A DNA stretch of 64,000 nucleotides. Source: a virus. The notes under the pieces are model-generated. The model saw nothing but the letters and a program-made list of their open reading frames with translations, was not told where the DNA came from and did not search any database. Made by a program: the position numbers and the translations under genes. The stretch is taken from positions 61,610 through 125,609 of IMG/VR virus record IMGVR_UViG_3300023112_000009; one strand, 5' to 3'. How positions within the stretch are numbered: position 1 is the stretch's first letter; each line of letters begins with the position of its first letter. Shown here piece after piece: positions 40,598 to 48,492 of this stretch.

Positions 40598-40782
40598 TTT
40601 TTAAGCGTTTTGTGAACCATGTAAATTAGCATCCCTGCTGCCATAATCGGCCACAGGAGAGACAAAAAGAAACTCATGCCACGATCATCCTCTTCGTCGG
40701 TCTCTTCGAAACCACAAAAGGTCATGGACAAGCCGAGTAGGTATAGGATGGTGGCAATCATTCGGTCTCCGGTAGAGGGCAC
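40594..40782 (-). CDS. 62-aa two-helix membrane protein
   Basis: Hydrophobic MIATILYLLGLSMTF, an acidic loop EETDEEDD, then SFFLSLLWPIMAAGMLIYMV. Possibly a holin-like or accessory membrane protein; no evidence beyond topology. Confidence 0.68.
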   Translation of the reverse strand: MPSTGDRMIATILYLLGLSMTFCGFEETDEEDDRGMSFFLSLLWPIMAAGMLIYMVHKTLKK

Positions 40783-41018
40783 CAGTCAGGATGTAAGTGT
40801 ATGTCGCAAAGCCGCATGATGGGCTCTAGCTCCATGTCAAGCTCCTCTCCTTCCTCATCCGGAGACGAGTCAGAGAAATCCCAGCGGTCTCCTTCGTCAA
40901 CTACTCGCTTACCAGCGAGTGAGCAGTCCCACCCAGCGTCAACGTCATTTGAGCCATGGTTAAAGCGAGCGTAAGGACAGTCCGCACAACCCTCAACTGT
41001 TAGCTGAATTCTTTTCAT
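40758..41018 (-). CDS. 86-aa Cys protein
   Basis: Likely start MKRIQLTVEGCADCPYARFN (ATG at 41018). Four or more Cys with CDIHLHPDWC at the end suggest metal binding. Function unknown. Confidence 0.7.
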   Translation of the reverse strand: MKRIQLTVEGCADCPYARFNHGSNDVDAGWDCSLAGKRVVDEGDRWDFSDSSPDEEGEELDMELEPIMRLCDIHLHPDWCPLPETE

Positions 41019-41170
41019 TAGTAGGGGTGACTCCACCATTCGTGAATTTCGAGATCAGTATCGTCCAACACCTTATTTGCTTTTTCAAGGCACTCTTCTA
41101 AAGACGCCCCTTCGATGGGGTCGAATACTGTGCCAGACAAGTGCAGGGTGTAGACTAGTTCTTCTGTCAA
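41018..41170 (-). CDS. ~50-aa protein, start uncertain
   Basis: LTEELVYTLHLSGTVFDPIE ... DDTDLEIHEWWSHPY reads as a real small protein. The long frame to 41311 overlaps the lipoprotein gene, so a TTG at 41170 is the best start, but weak. Confidence 0.5.
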   Translation of the reverse strand: MTEELVYTLHLSGTVFDPIEGASLEECLEKANKVLDDTDLEIHEWWSHPY

Positions 41171-41180
41171 TCCCCTGTTA

Positions 41181-41426
41181 CTAATACCGGCCCTGCATCT
41201 TGACCTTCGTTTTGTTTTTAAAGCGTACATCGTATGCACCACCAAAGACATTCCTATCGTACGGATCATGATACCACGCGACAACCATACCTTCTTCTCC
41301 CGTGAGAACACTCTCTATGATTGTACCACAGGAGTACAGCTTCTCGCGAGGCTTCTCTACTGCCTCGTCCTTGCAACCGCAGGACATAGTAATTAACGCG
41401 AGCATCAACACATATAGAACTTTCAT
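41181..41426 (-). CDS. Small lipoprotein
   Basis: 81 aa. Signal peptide MKVLYVLMLALITMSC with a lipobox, then a polar domain with one further Cys. The family is unknown. Starts 2 nt after the phosphoesterase reading frame ends. Confidence 0.75.
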   Translation of the reverse strand: MKVLYVLMLALITMSCGCKDEAVEKPREKLYSCGTIIESVLTGEEGMVVAWYHDPYDRNVFGGAYDVRFKNKTKVKMQGRY

Positions 41427-41427
41427 T

Positions 41428-41957
41428 TTAAAGCTTCCAGCCGTTAGGCTTGTTAAGGTATCGTAGGTCGCCCGTAAGCTCCACGGGACCGCCGTAGATA
41501 TCTACTCCTACTTCATAAAAACGCCCCCTACGGGCACGCAGCATGTCTACATCCTTGAATTCCGTGTGGTAGTGCCCGTACAGGTGAACACCGTTACGAC
41601 TTCGAACGAATGTAGATCGGGCATCACCTTGACCTTATTTTCAAGGTTAAAATCTTCAACGATTTTTACGATGCCACTCTGACCATACTTGGACACCGGC
41701 TGGTCGTGGTTTCCAGGAACAATATGGATTTCTCCATTCAAAAGACCTAGTTTTCCAGCTATGAAGCCATCCGTCGCAGGAGGCCCCATAGCGAAGTCAC
41801 CAACGACCTTTGTCACGTCATCGTCTCCGACGACAGCGTTCCAGCGGTCGATGAGGTACGTATCCATCGTTTCGCTATCGCGAAAGGGGCGATTGCAGAA
41901 ACGTATGATATTTTGGTGTCCGAAGTGTAGATCGGATATGGCGAATACTTTACTCAT
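41428..41957 (-). pseudogene. Calcineurin-like phosphoesterase with a frameshift
   Basis: The N-terminal frame gives KVFAISDLHFGHQNIIRFCN, VVGDFAMGP and VPGNHDQPVS, then leaves frame near 41602-41612. The -1 frame continues with RSRNGVHLYGHYHTEF and ends YLNKPNGWKL at 41428, giving a normal-length (~176 aa) phage metallophosphoesterase if joined. No slippery heptamer is visible, so a mutation, assembly error or unusual frameshift are the options. Confidence 0.75.
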
Positions 41958-42928
41958 TTGTCGTAATAGTTGTTTACCTCGCTCGCGAGATACTCCATCA
42001 TAATTCCGACAAGCTCACGATCCCAAAATTTGGAATCTACCTTGTCGGGGAGTAGAGACTGCTCAGCTTGAAATTCGATAAACGCTAGATCGCGATCAAG
42101 GATATTCTGGACCTCCTCGAACGGAAGCCTGCCCTGCTTGATATCAAGCAGGAGCGGAGCGTCTGTGAGAGGAAACTGCACTTCGCGGAATGACAGTAGT
42201 TCAATTAGCTCTTTTGAGACTCGCACAGCGTGGCTCAAAGCTTTCCAGTCAACACCTTCGGCGTTAGCCGCAGAGTTGGCACGAATACCATACCTGTTAA
42301 TCGAAGCCTGAATAGTTTCTGCTACGTGAGAGCACATCGTGGTCTCACCGAACCATTTGCCGCCGATCTGTAGCTCGCGAATCCCCTGGGGGTTGGCACG
42401 CTCATCATCCTTGGGTAGCTGATCCCAAACACGTTCCATTCTGTCAAAAGGCTCAGCCTTATCCGTTAGGATGCTGTAGAACTTACGCAGCTTGTTTAGT
42501 CGCTCGCCTTTTAGGGAGTACTTCGCAGCCTGCGTACGTGCATAGCCTACGAATGCATCCATCTTCTTGCTCACGAGCTTTGAACGGTTCTCCTGAATGC
42601 GATCCCACACCCAGCCAAACTCCTTCGACCTGACAACAAGGTTGTCAGGAGCGAAGAGCATGTCAATCGCTACGGTCTGCCCTTGTGTCGCCAGACGCAA
42701 GAAGTGCTGTAGACTATAGTACTCGCAGTCTAGCTCATCAGCTTCGTTTTTCCTGGAGTCATCCTTCGTGGAAGAGTTCGCTGTTTTTGGGATGCGTCCC
42801 AAAAGGATCTCTTCGGCAGTGGGCAGAAAGATCCCCTTAAAGTCTCTATCGGACTTCTCGGTGGCAGTACCGTACAGGTGACTACCAAAGACCATTTCGC
42901 AGATCAGATTTTTGGGTTTATCAGACAT
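41954..42928 (-). CDS. Predicted nucleotidyltransferase (Pol beta superfamily)
   Basis: 324 aa. FGSHLYGTATEKSDRDFKGI is the GS-x-x-x-G-x-x-x-x-SD-x-D motif of minimal nucleotidyltransferases; the family (COG3541-like) is common in phages, target unknown. A long helical C-terminus follows. Overlaps the phosphoesterase start by 4 nt. Confidence 0.85.
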   Translation of the reverse strand: MSDKPKNLICEMVFGSHLYGTATEKSDRDFKGIFLPTAEEILLGRIPKTANSSTKDDSRKNEADELDCEYYSLQHFLRLATQGQTVAIDMLFAPDNLVVRSKEFGWVWDRIQENRSKLVSKKMDAFVGYARTQAAKYSLKGERLNKLRKFYSILTDKAEPFDRMERVWDQLPKDDERANPQGIRELQIGGKWFGETTMCSHVAETIQASINRYGIRANSAANAEGVDWKALSHAVRVSKELIELLSFREVQFPLTDAPLLLDIKQGRLPFEEVQNILDRDLAFIEFQAEQSLLPDKVDSKFWDRELVGIMMEYLASEVNNYYDK

Positions 42929-43364
42929 TTTTCCTGAGCTTCGCAGCTTCCTTCTCTAGTCGCGTGGCTTTCTTGAGAACACGTTCCTTCTCTTCGGTCG
43001 TACGCAATTCTAATTCTTGTTTTATAGCTGCTTCGTTTTCCTTAAACCAAGCCTTGTACTTTTCGTTTTCTTGTTTGTGTCTGGCAACCGCCGCGTTATA
43101 TGCAATGTCCGCACATTCTACGTAATTCAGTTTAAGACAAGCTGACGGAGTATCTGATTCGTAATAACAGCCTCCATAGTCAAGATCCATTTCCACGGTA
43201 GCATCTGGATAGTCTTCCTGGTGCTTCAAGAGGTTTGCGATAAACGTACCGATCTTGTCGCTATCGTAAGACCCCATGATCTCCTTAGAACGACTACGCC
43301 CTCGGTAGTTTGCCTTCTTGGGAGCAACAGGCTTCTTCTTGATTCTAAACTTTTTGCGTGCCAT
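42921..43364 (-). CDS. 147-aa basic coiled-coil protein
   Basis: Start MARKKFRIKKKPVAPKKANY chosen (43364). KIGTFIANLLKHQEDYPDAT, then a charged coiled coil (ELRTTEEKERVLKKATRLEK). Possibly nucleic-acid binding; function unknown. Confidence 0.7.
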   Translation of the reverse strand: MARKKFRIKKKPVAPKKANYRGRSRSKEIMGSYDSDKIGTFIANLLKHQEDYPDATVEMDLDYGGCYYESDTPSACLKLNYVECADIAYNAAVARHKQENEKYKAWFKENEAAIKQELELRTTEEKERVLKKATRLEKEAAKLRKNV

Positions 43365-43572
43365 CACTAACCTCAAACGTGAAGTCGTAGTATTGTTCGA
43401 TCTCTTTGACGATTGCAATGAAGTGCGGCATGGCCGAGTCCATCTTTGCTTTTACTAGGTTTGACTGTGCTACAGCCAACTGGATAAGCATACGTTGATA
43501 CTCAGCCTCGTCAATCTTCTTGTCGCCGCGTACAATACGCAGCGGTCTATTGTCTGGATTTTTCCTTGACAT
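43345..43572 (-). CDS. 75-aa hypothetical protein
   Basis: Start MSRKNPDNRPLRIVRGDKKI (43572); helical centre. Overlaps genes on both sides in different frames, typical of tight phage packing. Confidence 0.65.
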   Translation of the reverse strand: MSRKNPDNRPLRIVRGDKKIDEAEYQRMLIQLAVAQSNLVKAKMDSAMPHFIAIVKEIEQYYDFTFEVSDGTQKV

Positions 43573-44050
43573 TGATGATATCTTGTAGTTGAAATATGTT
43601 GATGATCTTGCTACGATCACCAGCGTAATCTAGGCAGTTCATTGTTCCGCCGGATGTGCCATCCCAATACGCCGTTAGAACATCACAGTTGTCTACCATA
43701 AGCTCGTTACGCTTCTGCAACTTCCAGGGCTCGTATCCAGACTCACAAGCATACACAACTTCTTCGCACCTGTCAAGTAGCTTCTTGTGTTTTTGCCGCG
43801 AAAAGTCAGGCCACTTGGCGTCGTATCCTTCAAACGGTAACATGGCGATTACAGGTAGGTCCATATGTAGCCCTACCTCCATCCAGAATTGATCGATGCC
43901 CAATGCTCCTCCGGAGATCAGGCACAACTCACCATCAGGAGCTTGCTCTAGAAAGTCTCGCATGTGACGACGAATCGCCTTAAAGTTGTCGGTGGCATTA
44001 TAGCCACCGAGTTTGTGAGGTCTGTGTCCTGTTACTGCAATTTTAACCAT
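43547..44050 (-). CDS. SLOG-family (DUF1273-like) nucleotide-binding protein
   Basis: 167 aa. IAVTGHRPHKLGGYNATDN then CLISGGALGIDQF and AYWDGTSGGTMNCL follow the YspA/DprA-like SLOG fold, which binds nucleotide-derived ligands. In phages this fold is linked to NAD- or ADP-ribose-based signalling and to DNA uptake proteins; which applies here is unknown. Confidence 0.82.
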   Translation of the reverse strand: MVKIAVTGHRPHKLGGYNATDNFKAIRRHMRDFLEQAPDGELCLISGGALGIDQFWMEVGLHMDLPVIAMLPFEGYDAKWPDFSRQKHKKLLDRCEEVVYACESGYEPWKLQKRNELMVDNCDVLTAYWDGTSGGTMNCLDYAGDRSKIINIFQLQDIINVKEKSRQ

Positions 44051-44579
44051 CGAGTTTATCTACCTGGATTCCTGCCTTTCTCAAAAGTTCTAGACCATCG
44101 GTTGTTCTATACTGTTCTGCATAAACGATCCTGCTAATCTTTGTGGGGATCAGCAGAACAGAGCAGTCAAAACACGGTGAAAGCGTTACGTAGATTGTGG
44201 CTCCGATGGAACTGTTTGTGGAACACGCAACCTTAGCAAGAGCATTCAGTTCAGCGTGAATCACTTCGGGCTTAGTGACTAATTCGTATGACTTTCTTGG
44301 TGCTTTTATGTCAGAGTCGCTTCCGAACTCTTTACAATCTCCACAAACGTATCTCTGGTTCCTCTCGTCACGGAAAATGTTTTTATGATCACACAACACA
44401 ACCTGTGTCTCACAACGGTTATCAAACCCAGGAGGCGTACCGTTGAACCCTTCTGCGATGATGCCAGAATTGGGCGATACTACAATAGCCCCAACCTGTT
44501 TGCGTTTAGCGTGCGATAGCTCAGCCATAGCGTAAGCACACTTCATGTACGCTCTATCAAGACTCTCTTGACTTGCCAT
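44043..44579 (-). CDS. Deoxycytidylate (dCMP) deaminase
   Basis: 178 aa. Zinc site HAELNALAK and LSPCFDCS; KRKQVGAIVVSPNSGIIAEG and NGTPPGFDN match phage dCMP deaminases such as T4 cd. An inserted Cys pair (CGDCKEF) matches the second zinc site of that subfamily. Makes dUMP for dTMP synthesis. Confidence 0.92.
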   Translation of the reverse strand: MASQESLDRAYMKCAYAMAELSHAKRKQVGAIVVSPNSGIIAEGFNGTPPGFDNRCETQVVLCDHKNIFRDERNQRYVCGDCKEFGSDSDIKAPRKSYELVTKPEVIHAELNALAKVACSTNSSIGATIYVTLSPCFDCSVLLIPTKISRIVYAEQYRTTDGLELLRKAGIQVDKLDG

Positions 44580-44757
44580 TGAATGGATCCAGTAGTCGTG
44601 TGGCCTTTGCGGGTCCGAAGATCTTACTTACTTCGGTGCGTATTCCTTTGAGATAGTTGATTGCAACCAACTCAAAAAATTCTTCTTCGTCTAACGTGGG
44701 ATGATTATGTGCTGCCTGTGAGGCAAAGCTTCGGAGGCTACCTAGGTCTCGCTGGAT
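44557..44757 (-). CDS. Possible small protein without an AUG start
   Basis: An open frame after a TAG reads LGSLRSFASQAAHNHPTLDE, EEFFELVAINYLKGIRTEVS and ends in the dCMP deaminase gene. It looks coding, but only TTG (in FELVA) or a rarer start is available. Confidence 0.4.
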   Translation of the reverse strand: MQRDLGSLRSFASQAAHNHPTLDEEEFFELVAINYLKGIRTEVSKIFGPAKATRLLDPFNGKSRES

Positions 44758-44764
44758 AGCCTAC

Positions 44765-45313
44765 TTACCAAGGTGTCGGGCCACTTGGTCCGGACTCGTC
44801 TCTGTACTGAAATTCTTTGAGTTGTTCAATGTACTTTTTCTTGATTCGACGGTAAACTTCTTCGACCTTCATACCTGGAGGCTCTTTTGAGAGTTGTCGT
44901 ACCAAACGTGCCATGTGTGATATGTCTTTGTTGACTTTATCAAGATGCATGTCAATACCCTTGATCAAAGCATTAATGACCAAACGACTCGCGGCCTTTT
45001 CGGCGTCATTCAAGGTTTCCAGTAAGCCCTTCAGCTTAGACTTCATGAGTCTGCCTCTGGCTTCAAACGCTTGCCGCTTTTTTACGGTCACCTTGGGTTC
45101 GTCTACCCATAGAATTTGACCGTCTCCAGATAGGTTGTAAATTTCGTGTGCGTGATGGGGGTTGTCTGCTTCAATGAGAACGCCGCTGAATATCATAGAG
45201 CTTGGTTCGAACTCAGCGAGTGCAAAATCTTCAATCGAGCTTTCCTTGACATACAGACAATCTCGACTGAAGGGGTCATCATCCTTGATGGTGTAAACGT
45301 AGAATCTGTTCAT
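44765..45313 (-). CDS. 182-aa hypothetical protein, leaderless
   Basis: ATG at 45313, 7 nt after TATACT; the longer frame includes the promoter. N-terminal half beta-rich (MNRFYVYTIKDDDPFSRDCL), C-terminal half a long basic coiled coil (LDKVNKDISHMARLVRQLSK). Function unknown. Confidence 0.75.
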   Translation of the reverse strand: MNRFYVYTIKDDDPFSRDCLYVKESSIEDFALAEFEPSSMIFSGVLIEADNPHHAHEIYNLSGDGQILWVDEPKVTVKKRQAFEARGRLMKSKLKGLLETLNDAEKAASRLVINALIKGIDMHLDKVNKDISHMARLVRQLSKEPPGMKVEEVYRRIKKKYIEQLKEFQYRDESGPSGPTPW

Positions 45314-45320
45314 TGGGTGT

Positions 45321-45348
45321 AGTATACTGTCATTCTGGCAGAAGTCAA
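45321..45348 (-). promoter_or_regulatory. Leaderless promoter with palindromic spacer
   Basis: TTGACT (45343-45348), TATACT (45321-45326), 7 nt to ATG. Spacer CTGxCA-GAA-TGxCAG. The -35 contains the upstream TGA. Confidence 0.8.
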
Positions 45349-45644
45349 GTGATTTTTTCCCATTCATTGAGAATACCAAGCAGTTCATGTGCTCGTACTT
45401 CGTACTCGCGACGACGATGCTTAGATTTTGTCGTAGCAAGCACCTCTAGTACCTCTGCAAGTCTTTTGTCAATGACCGTCGTAAGTGCTAACAGATGCTT
45501 CGCATACGGAACACGTTTCTTCGATCCCATGATGGCACCAACAGTACCCATGATGAGTTCGATACCAACCGCTACCTCAGGTGCGGCTGCTCTGAGCCCA
45601 TACCTGATGAGAGGGTTACTCAGTAACTTCTGGACTTCTTGCAT
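45345..45644 (-). CDS. 99-aa hypothetical protein
   Basis: MQEVQKLLSNPLIRYGLRAA, a Gly/Ala/Met hydrophobic stretch (VGIELIMGTVGAIMG), then a basic helix. Could be membrane-associated; overlaps the next gene by 29 nt. Confidence 0.7.
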   Translation of the reverse strand: MQEVQKLLSNPLIRYGLRAAAPEVAVGIELIMGTVGAIMGSKKRVPYAKHLLALTTVIDKRLAEVLEVLATTKSKHRRREYEVRAHELLGILNEWEKIT

Positions 45645-45903
45645 GATGTGTCACGCCCTGCACCTTGAAATCAATACTCAAGGCGTTGGCCGTTTCGGTT
45701 TGCTTGCACTTTACCAGGATCGTGGCGTTTTCCAGTTCTGGCCTCTGATTGATCCTAGACCTCAGGAAAGCATTCATAATGGACTTCAAGCCATTGATCA
45801 CGCACAACTGATCGGGACTAGCACCATCTACACCAATAGGCGTTGATTTACGAATCTTCCCGTTTTTGACGAGAACCTCGCTGCTGTATCGTACTTTTGT
45901 CAT
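45616..45903 (-). CDS. 95-aa hypothetical protein, leaderless
   Basis: MTKVRYSSEVLVKNGKIRKS; beta-rich with helix CVINGLKSIMNAFLRSRINQ. ATG 6 nt after TATAAT. Function unknown. Confidence 0.75.
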   Translation of the reverse strand: MTKVRYSSEVLVKNGKIRKSTPIGVDGASPDQLCVINGLKSIMNAFLRSRINQRPELENATILVKCKQTETANALSIDFKVQGVTHHARSPEVTE

Positions 45904-45909
45904 ACAGAC

Positions 45910-45938
45910 ATTATACGCCTATTGGTGCTACTTGTCAA
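45910..45938 (-). promoter_or_regulatory. Leaderless promoter
   Basis: TTGACA (45933-45938), 17-bp spacer, TATAAT (45910-45915), 6 nt to ATG. The -35 lies in the final codons of the metalloprotease gene. Confidence 0.82.
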
Positions 45939-46650
45939 CCGAAAAACGGCAATCTTCAGTCTTGTGGTTCACGTCAGGACGTGTCCAGTAGTGCAACAGG
46001 TTGTGGTAAGCCAAGCCGATCTCGATAGGAGATAACTGCTTCTGAGGATTATTGCTAACAGAACTGGGGTACATCACGAAATTCGTGGCGTCCTGCTCTG
46101 GAGGCAGGACTACATATCCAGTGTATCCTAGCTCATCAAAGCTGATGATGTGAGGTACGCCAAGCATATGACCAAGCTCGTGTAGACAAACCGAGTAAGC
46201 CCGAGCGTCGTTTTCAAGAAAGTCTGCATCCAACAGAATCTTACCACCATCAGACAACCACATCCCCAATAAGTTGTTGGGTAAGTTATAAGGGTCGGAT
46301 TGCAAATCTATCATGTGGACCTCAATAGAGTCCATCCTTCCACTGATAGAGAACGGTAAAGCATGATCTTCAACCAGGACGACCCACCTAACCGGGATGT
46401 GCTGTCTCCATTCGTCAAGTGCCGCTTGAAAATGCTTCCATGTTTCGGGGTACTGATCGATCTCTTGTTGAAATACGATAAACTCTATGTTAACATAAAA
46501 TTTATCCTCAACTACAGAGAGACTGATGGGCTCAGCCTTATCAGTCGGTTCGTTAGCTACGACAGCTAGACCCGTGTTATTCGCCGGTCTAGCTGCCATA
46601 CAAGCTACAAGACCTAACGAGCCCGCTAGGATGAATGTTCGTAGTTTCAT
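45928..46650 (-). CDS. Matrixin-like zinc metallopeptidase lipoprotein
   Basis: About 240 aa. Signal peptide MKLRTFILAGSLGLVAC with a lipobox (ATG 46662, four codons upstream, is also possible). Catalytic motif HELGHMLGVPH is the full HExxHxxGxxH of metzincins, and FVMYP provides the Met-turn. A lipid-anchored, periplasmic or surface protease on a phage is unusual; it could modify the host envelope or the environment of the infected cell. Confidence 0.88.
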   Translation of the reverse strand: MKLRTFILAGSLGLVACMAARPANNTGLAVVANEPTDKAEPISLSVVEDKFYVNIEFIVFQQEIDQYPETWKHFQAALDEWRQHIPVRWVVLVEDHALPFSISGRMDSIEVHMIDLQSDPYNLPNNLLGMWLSDGGKILLDADFLENDARAYSVCLHELGHMLGVPHIISFDELGYTGYVVLPPEQDATNFVMYPSSVSNNPQKQLSPIEIGLAYHNLLHYWTRPDVNHKTEDCRFSVDK

Positions 46651-46662
46651 TGAAACCCCCAT

Positions 46663-46905
46663 TAGGTTTTAAAGAGCTGTCGTCTAAACGACTGCGGTAA
46701 GCATCACTCTTAAAAAATACCCTAACAAAAGTTTACTAAAAAGCTAGAAAATAAGAAAAAACATCTTTTGTGTGTACTATGTACATAGTGGCCGTTCATC
46801 TTACGGCCTGGAGTCGTACGTGGCTCCGTATCGCTTCGCCTCTGTCTGCCCAACTCAGTATGAGTTATTATGACATGAAATGACCACTTTGTCAACCACT
46901 TTCTG
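46663..46905. other. Divergent intergenic region between minus accessory and plus late genes
   Basis: No gene. Contains palindrome CTATGTACATAG (46778-46789), hairpins GGCCG/CGGCC and AACTCA/TGAGTT, a possible minus promoter (TTGACA, 17 bp, CATAAT near 46873-46897) and AT-rich sequence. No leaderless-type plus promoter is seen before the late genes. Confidence 0.5.
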
Positions 46906-47166
46906 ATGGAAACAACAATCAGCTCTGAGCAAGACTTTAAAGACTATCCGGACAAGTTACCGGATAATCTGATCATGGTCCATTTTAAGATGATTGGAGT
47001 AGGTCCAAATACGATGGCGAAAGCAGAACACTCCGGGTCGGAGATTTGCAAAATTGTTCGCGAACAACCCGGTTTTTTCCTTGTGAGCCAAGATGGCTCC
47101 GGTCTGCGAGACGCCATGCATGATCTCGTAGATCGATTTTGTGACGCACAAGAAGGACGCGAATGA
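46906..47166 (+). CDS. 86-aa hypothetical protein, first late gene
   Basis: METTISSEQDFKDYPDKLPD; acidic, ends AMHDLVDRFCDAQ. Function unknown. ATGA overlap with the HNH gene that follows. Confidence 0.72.
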   Translation: METTISSEQDFKDYPDKLPDNLIMVHFKMIGVGPNTMAKAEHSGSEICKIVREQPGFFLVSQDGSGLRDAMHDLVDRFCDAQEGRE

Positions 47167-47573
47167 AGTCGTGTGCTAAATGTGGTGAGATTAAATCTCT
47201 CGATGAATTCTACAAGGCCGCAAATATGCGTTCTGGCAGATACAGCTATTGTAAATTATGCTGTCAAGCCAACAGACGGTTAACAAGAAGTCAAACTAAA
47301 GATGATGTTTTCGAAGCGTACGGTGGTTACATCTGTGCGTGCTGTAGTGAAACTGAACCTAAGTTTTTAAGTATAGATCATATCAATAATGATGGAGCAG
47401 ATCATCGCAAACGTATCAACGGTGGCGGCACTCGTTTGTACGATTGGTTGAAAGCTCGTAACTTTCCCGATGGTTTTCAGGTTTTATGCATGAATTGCAA
47501 CCTGGGTAAACATCGTAACGGTGGCGTGTGTCCACATCAAACTAGTGCCGTTCTAATTGGAGAATCAAAATGA
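47163..47573 (+). CDS. HNH endonuclease with N-terminal zinc ribbon
   Basis: 136 aa. KSCAKCGEIKSLDEFYKAAN and CKLCCQANRRL form the ribbon; ICACCSETEPKFLSIDHINN and GFQVLCMNCNLGKHRNGGVC form the HNH core. A typical freestanding phage endonuclease, inserted with ATGA joints on both sides. Confidence 0.9.
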   Translation: MKSCAKCGEIKSLDEFYKAANMRSGRYSYCKLCCQANRRLTRSQTKDDVFEAYGGYICACCSETEPKFLSIDHINNDGADHRKRINGGGTRLYDWLKARNFPDGFQVLCMNCNLGKHRNGGVCPHQTSAVLIGESK

Positions 47574-47899
47574 ACCAGAGATCTAAACGTGCGAGAGATC
47601 GCAAAAACGGCCAAGATATTGGTGCGTCAACTTTTAACACCGGGGGTCATGTAGCTTCGCATCGTCGCGGCTCAGACCCCGTTGTCCGTACTCCTCAGAA
47701 AGCCACAGGTGATGTGCCCGCAGAGAAGATCAGCGGTGCCGCAAAGGCTTCTCCTTTTTTCAAGAAACTGAAAGAGGTATTGCCGGGATCCAAAGCTGAA
47801 GAGAAGAAGGTAATTGCTAAGGCTACTGAAAAAGCTCCTGAAGTTAAAACTGAAGAAGCCAAGATCGAAGACAAGAAGGATAAGAAAGACACCAAGTAA
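47570..47899 (+). CDS. 109-aa low-complexity basic/acidic protein
   Basis: Basic start MNQRSKRARDRKNGQDIGAS, then an Ala/Glu/Lys-rich tail (EAKIEDKKDKKDTK). Probably unstructured; could be a virion or regulatory accessory protein. Confidence 0.7.
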   Translation: MNQRSKRARDRKNGQDIGASTFNTGGHVASHRRGSDPVVRTPQKATGDVPAEKISGAAKASPFFKKLKEVLPGSKAEEKKVIAKATEKAPEVKTEEAKIEDKKDKKDTK

Positions 47900-48492
47900 T
47901 GATGGCGAGCGGTATAGCGGCTAATAGCACCCCCTCCTATGCTGAAGTAGCCGATGTCATTGAGGCGTTGGTTTACAAAGAGGGACGGAGATATCCGATT
48001 CCTGGAATGGACTTTGAGGACATTGCCCAGGAAATTAGGATGGAGTGTATTCGTGTATTGCAGTCGTATGACTCAACGCGAATCGGTCCCTCGCCGTACA
48101 AGTACCTTCAAACGTGTGTACGAAACTTTTTGTACAACAAGCGTAGAGGTATCTGGGTTCCTAACAACCCTCCTTGTGTTAGGTGTCCTCTTTGGGACAA
48201 GGTAAAAAAGACATGTACGATTGATGAGGTCGATTGCGACAAGATCGTGCAGTATAAAAGAAACATGGCTACTAAGGCAGCGATTCGACAACCGAACTCT
48301 CTTGAGTTTGACATTACTGATTACCAACACGAAGAGGGGCTAGATGCTATCGTGTTAGATCAGAGTATTCGTAATGCGTTACCGGGTAACTTGATTCAGT
48401 ATTATGAAAAGATGCTAATGGGAGAAAAGATTCCTGCTCGTGTCAAAAAGCAGATTCGTGATATTGCAACTGGAGTAATCAACGATGCCTAA
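47899..48492 (+). CDS. Sigma-region-2-like protein, possible late sigma factor
   Basis: 197 aa. DFEDIAQEIRMECIRVLQSY ... SPYKYLQTCVRNFLYNKRRG resembles sigma70 region 2 (core binding and -10 melting helix). An inserted Cys cluster CVRCPLWDKVKKTC follows. The position before the terminase genes recalls late sigma factors such as T4 gp55, which direct late transcription. Region 4 is not evident. Confidence 0.7.
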   Translation: MMASGIAANSTPSYAEVADVIEALVYKEGRRYPIPGMDFEDIAQEIRMECIRVLQSYDSTRIGPSPYKYLQTCVRNFLYNKRRGIWVPNNPPCVRCPLWDKVKKTCTIDEVDCDKIVQYKRNMATKAAIRQPNSLEFDITDYQHEEGLDAIVLDQSIRNALPGNLIQYYEKMLMGEKIPARVKKQIRDIATGVINDA

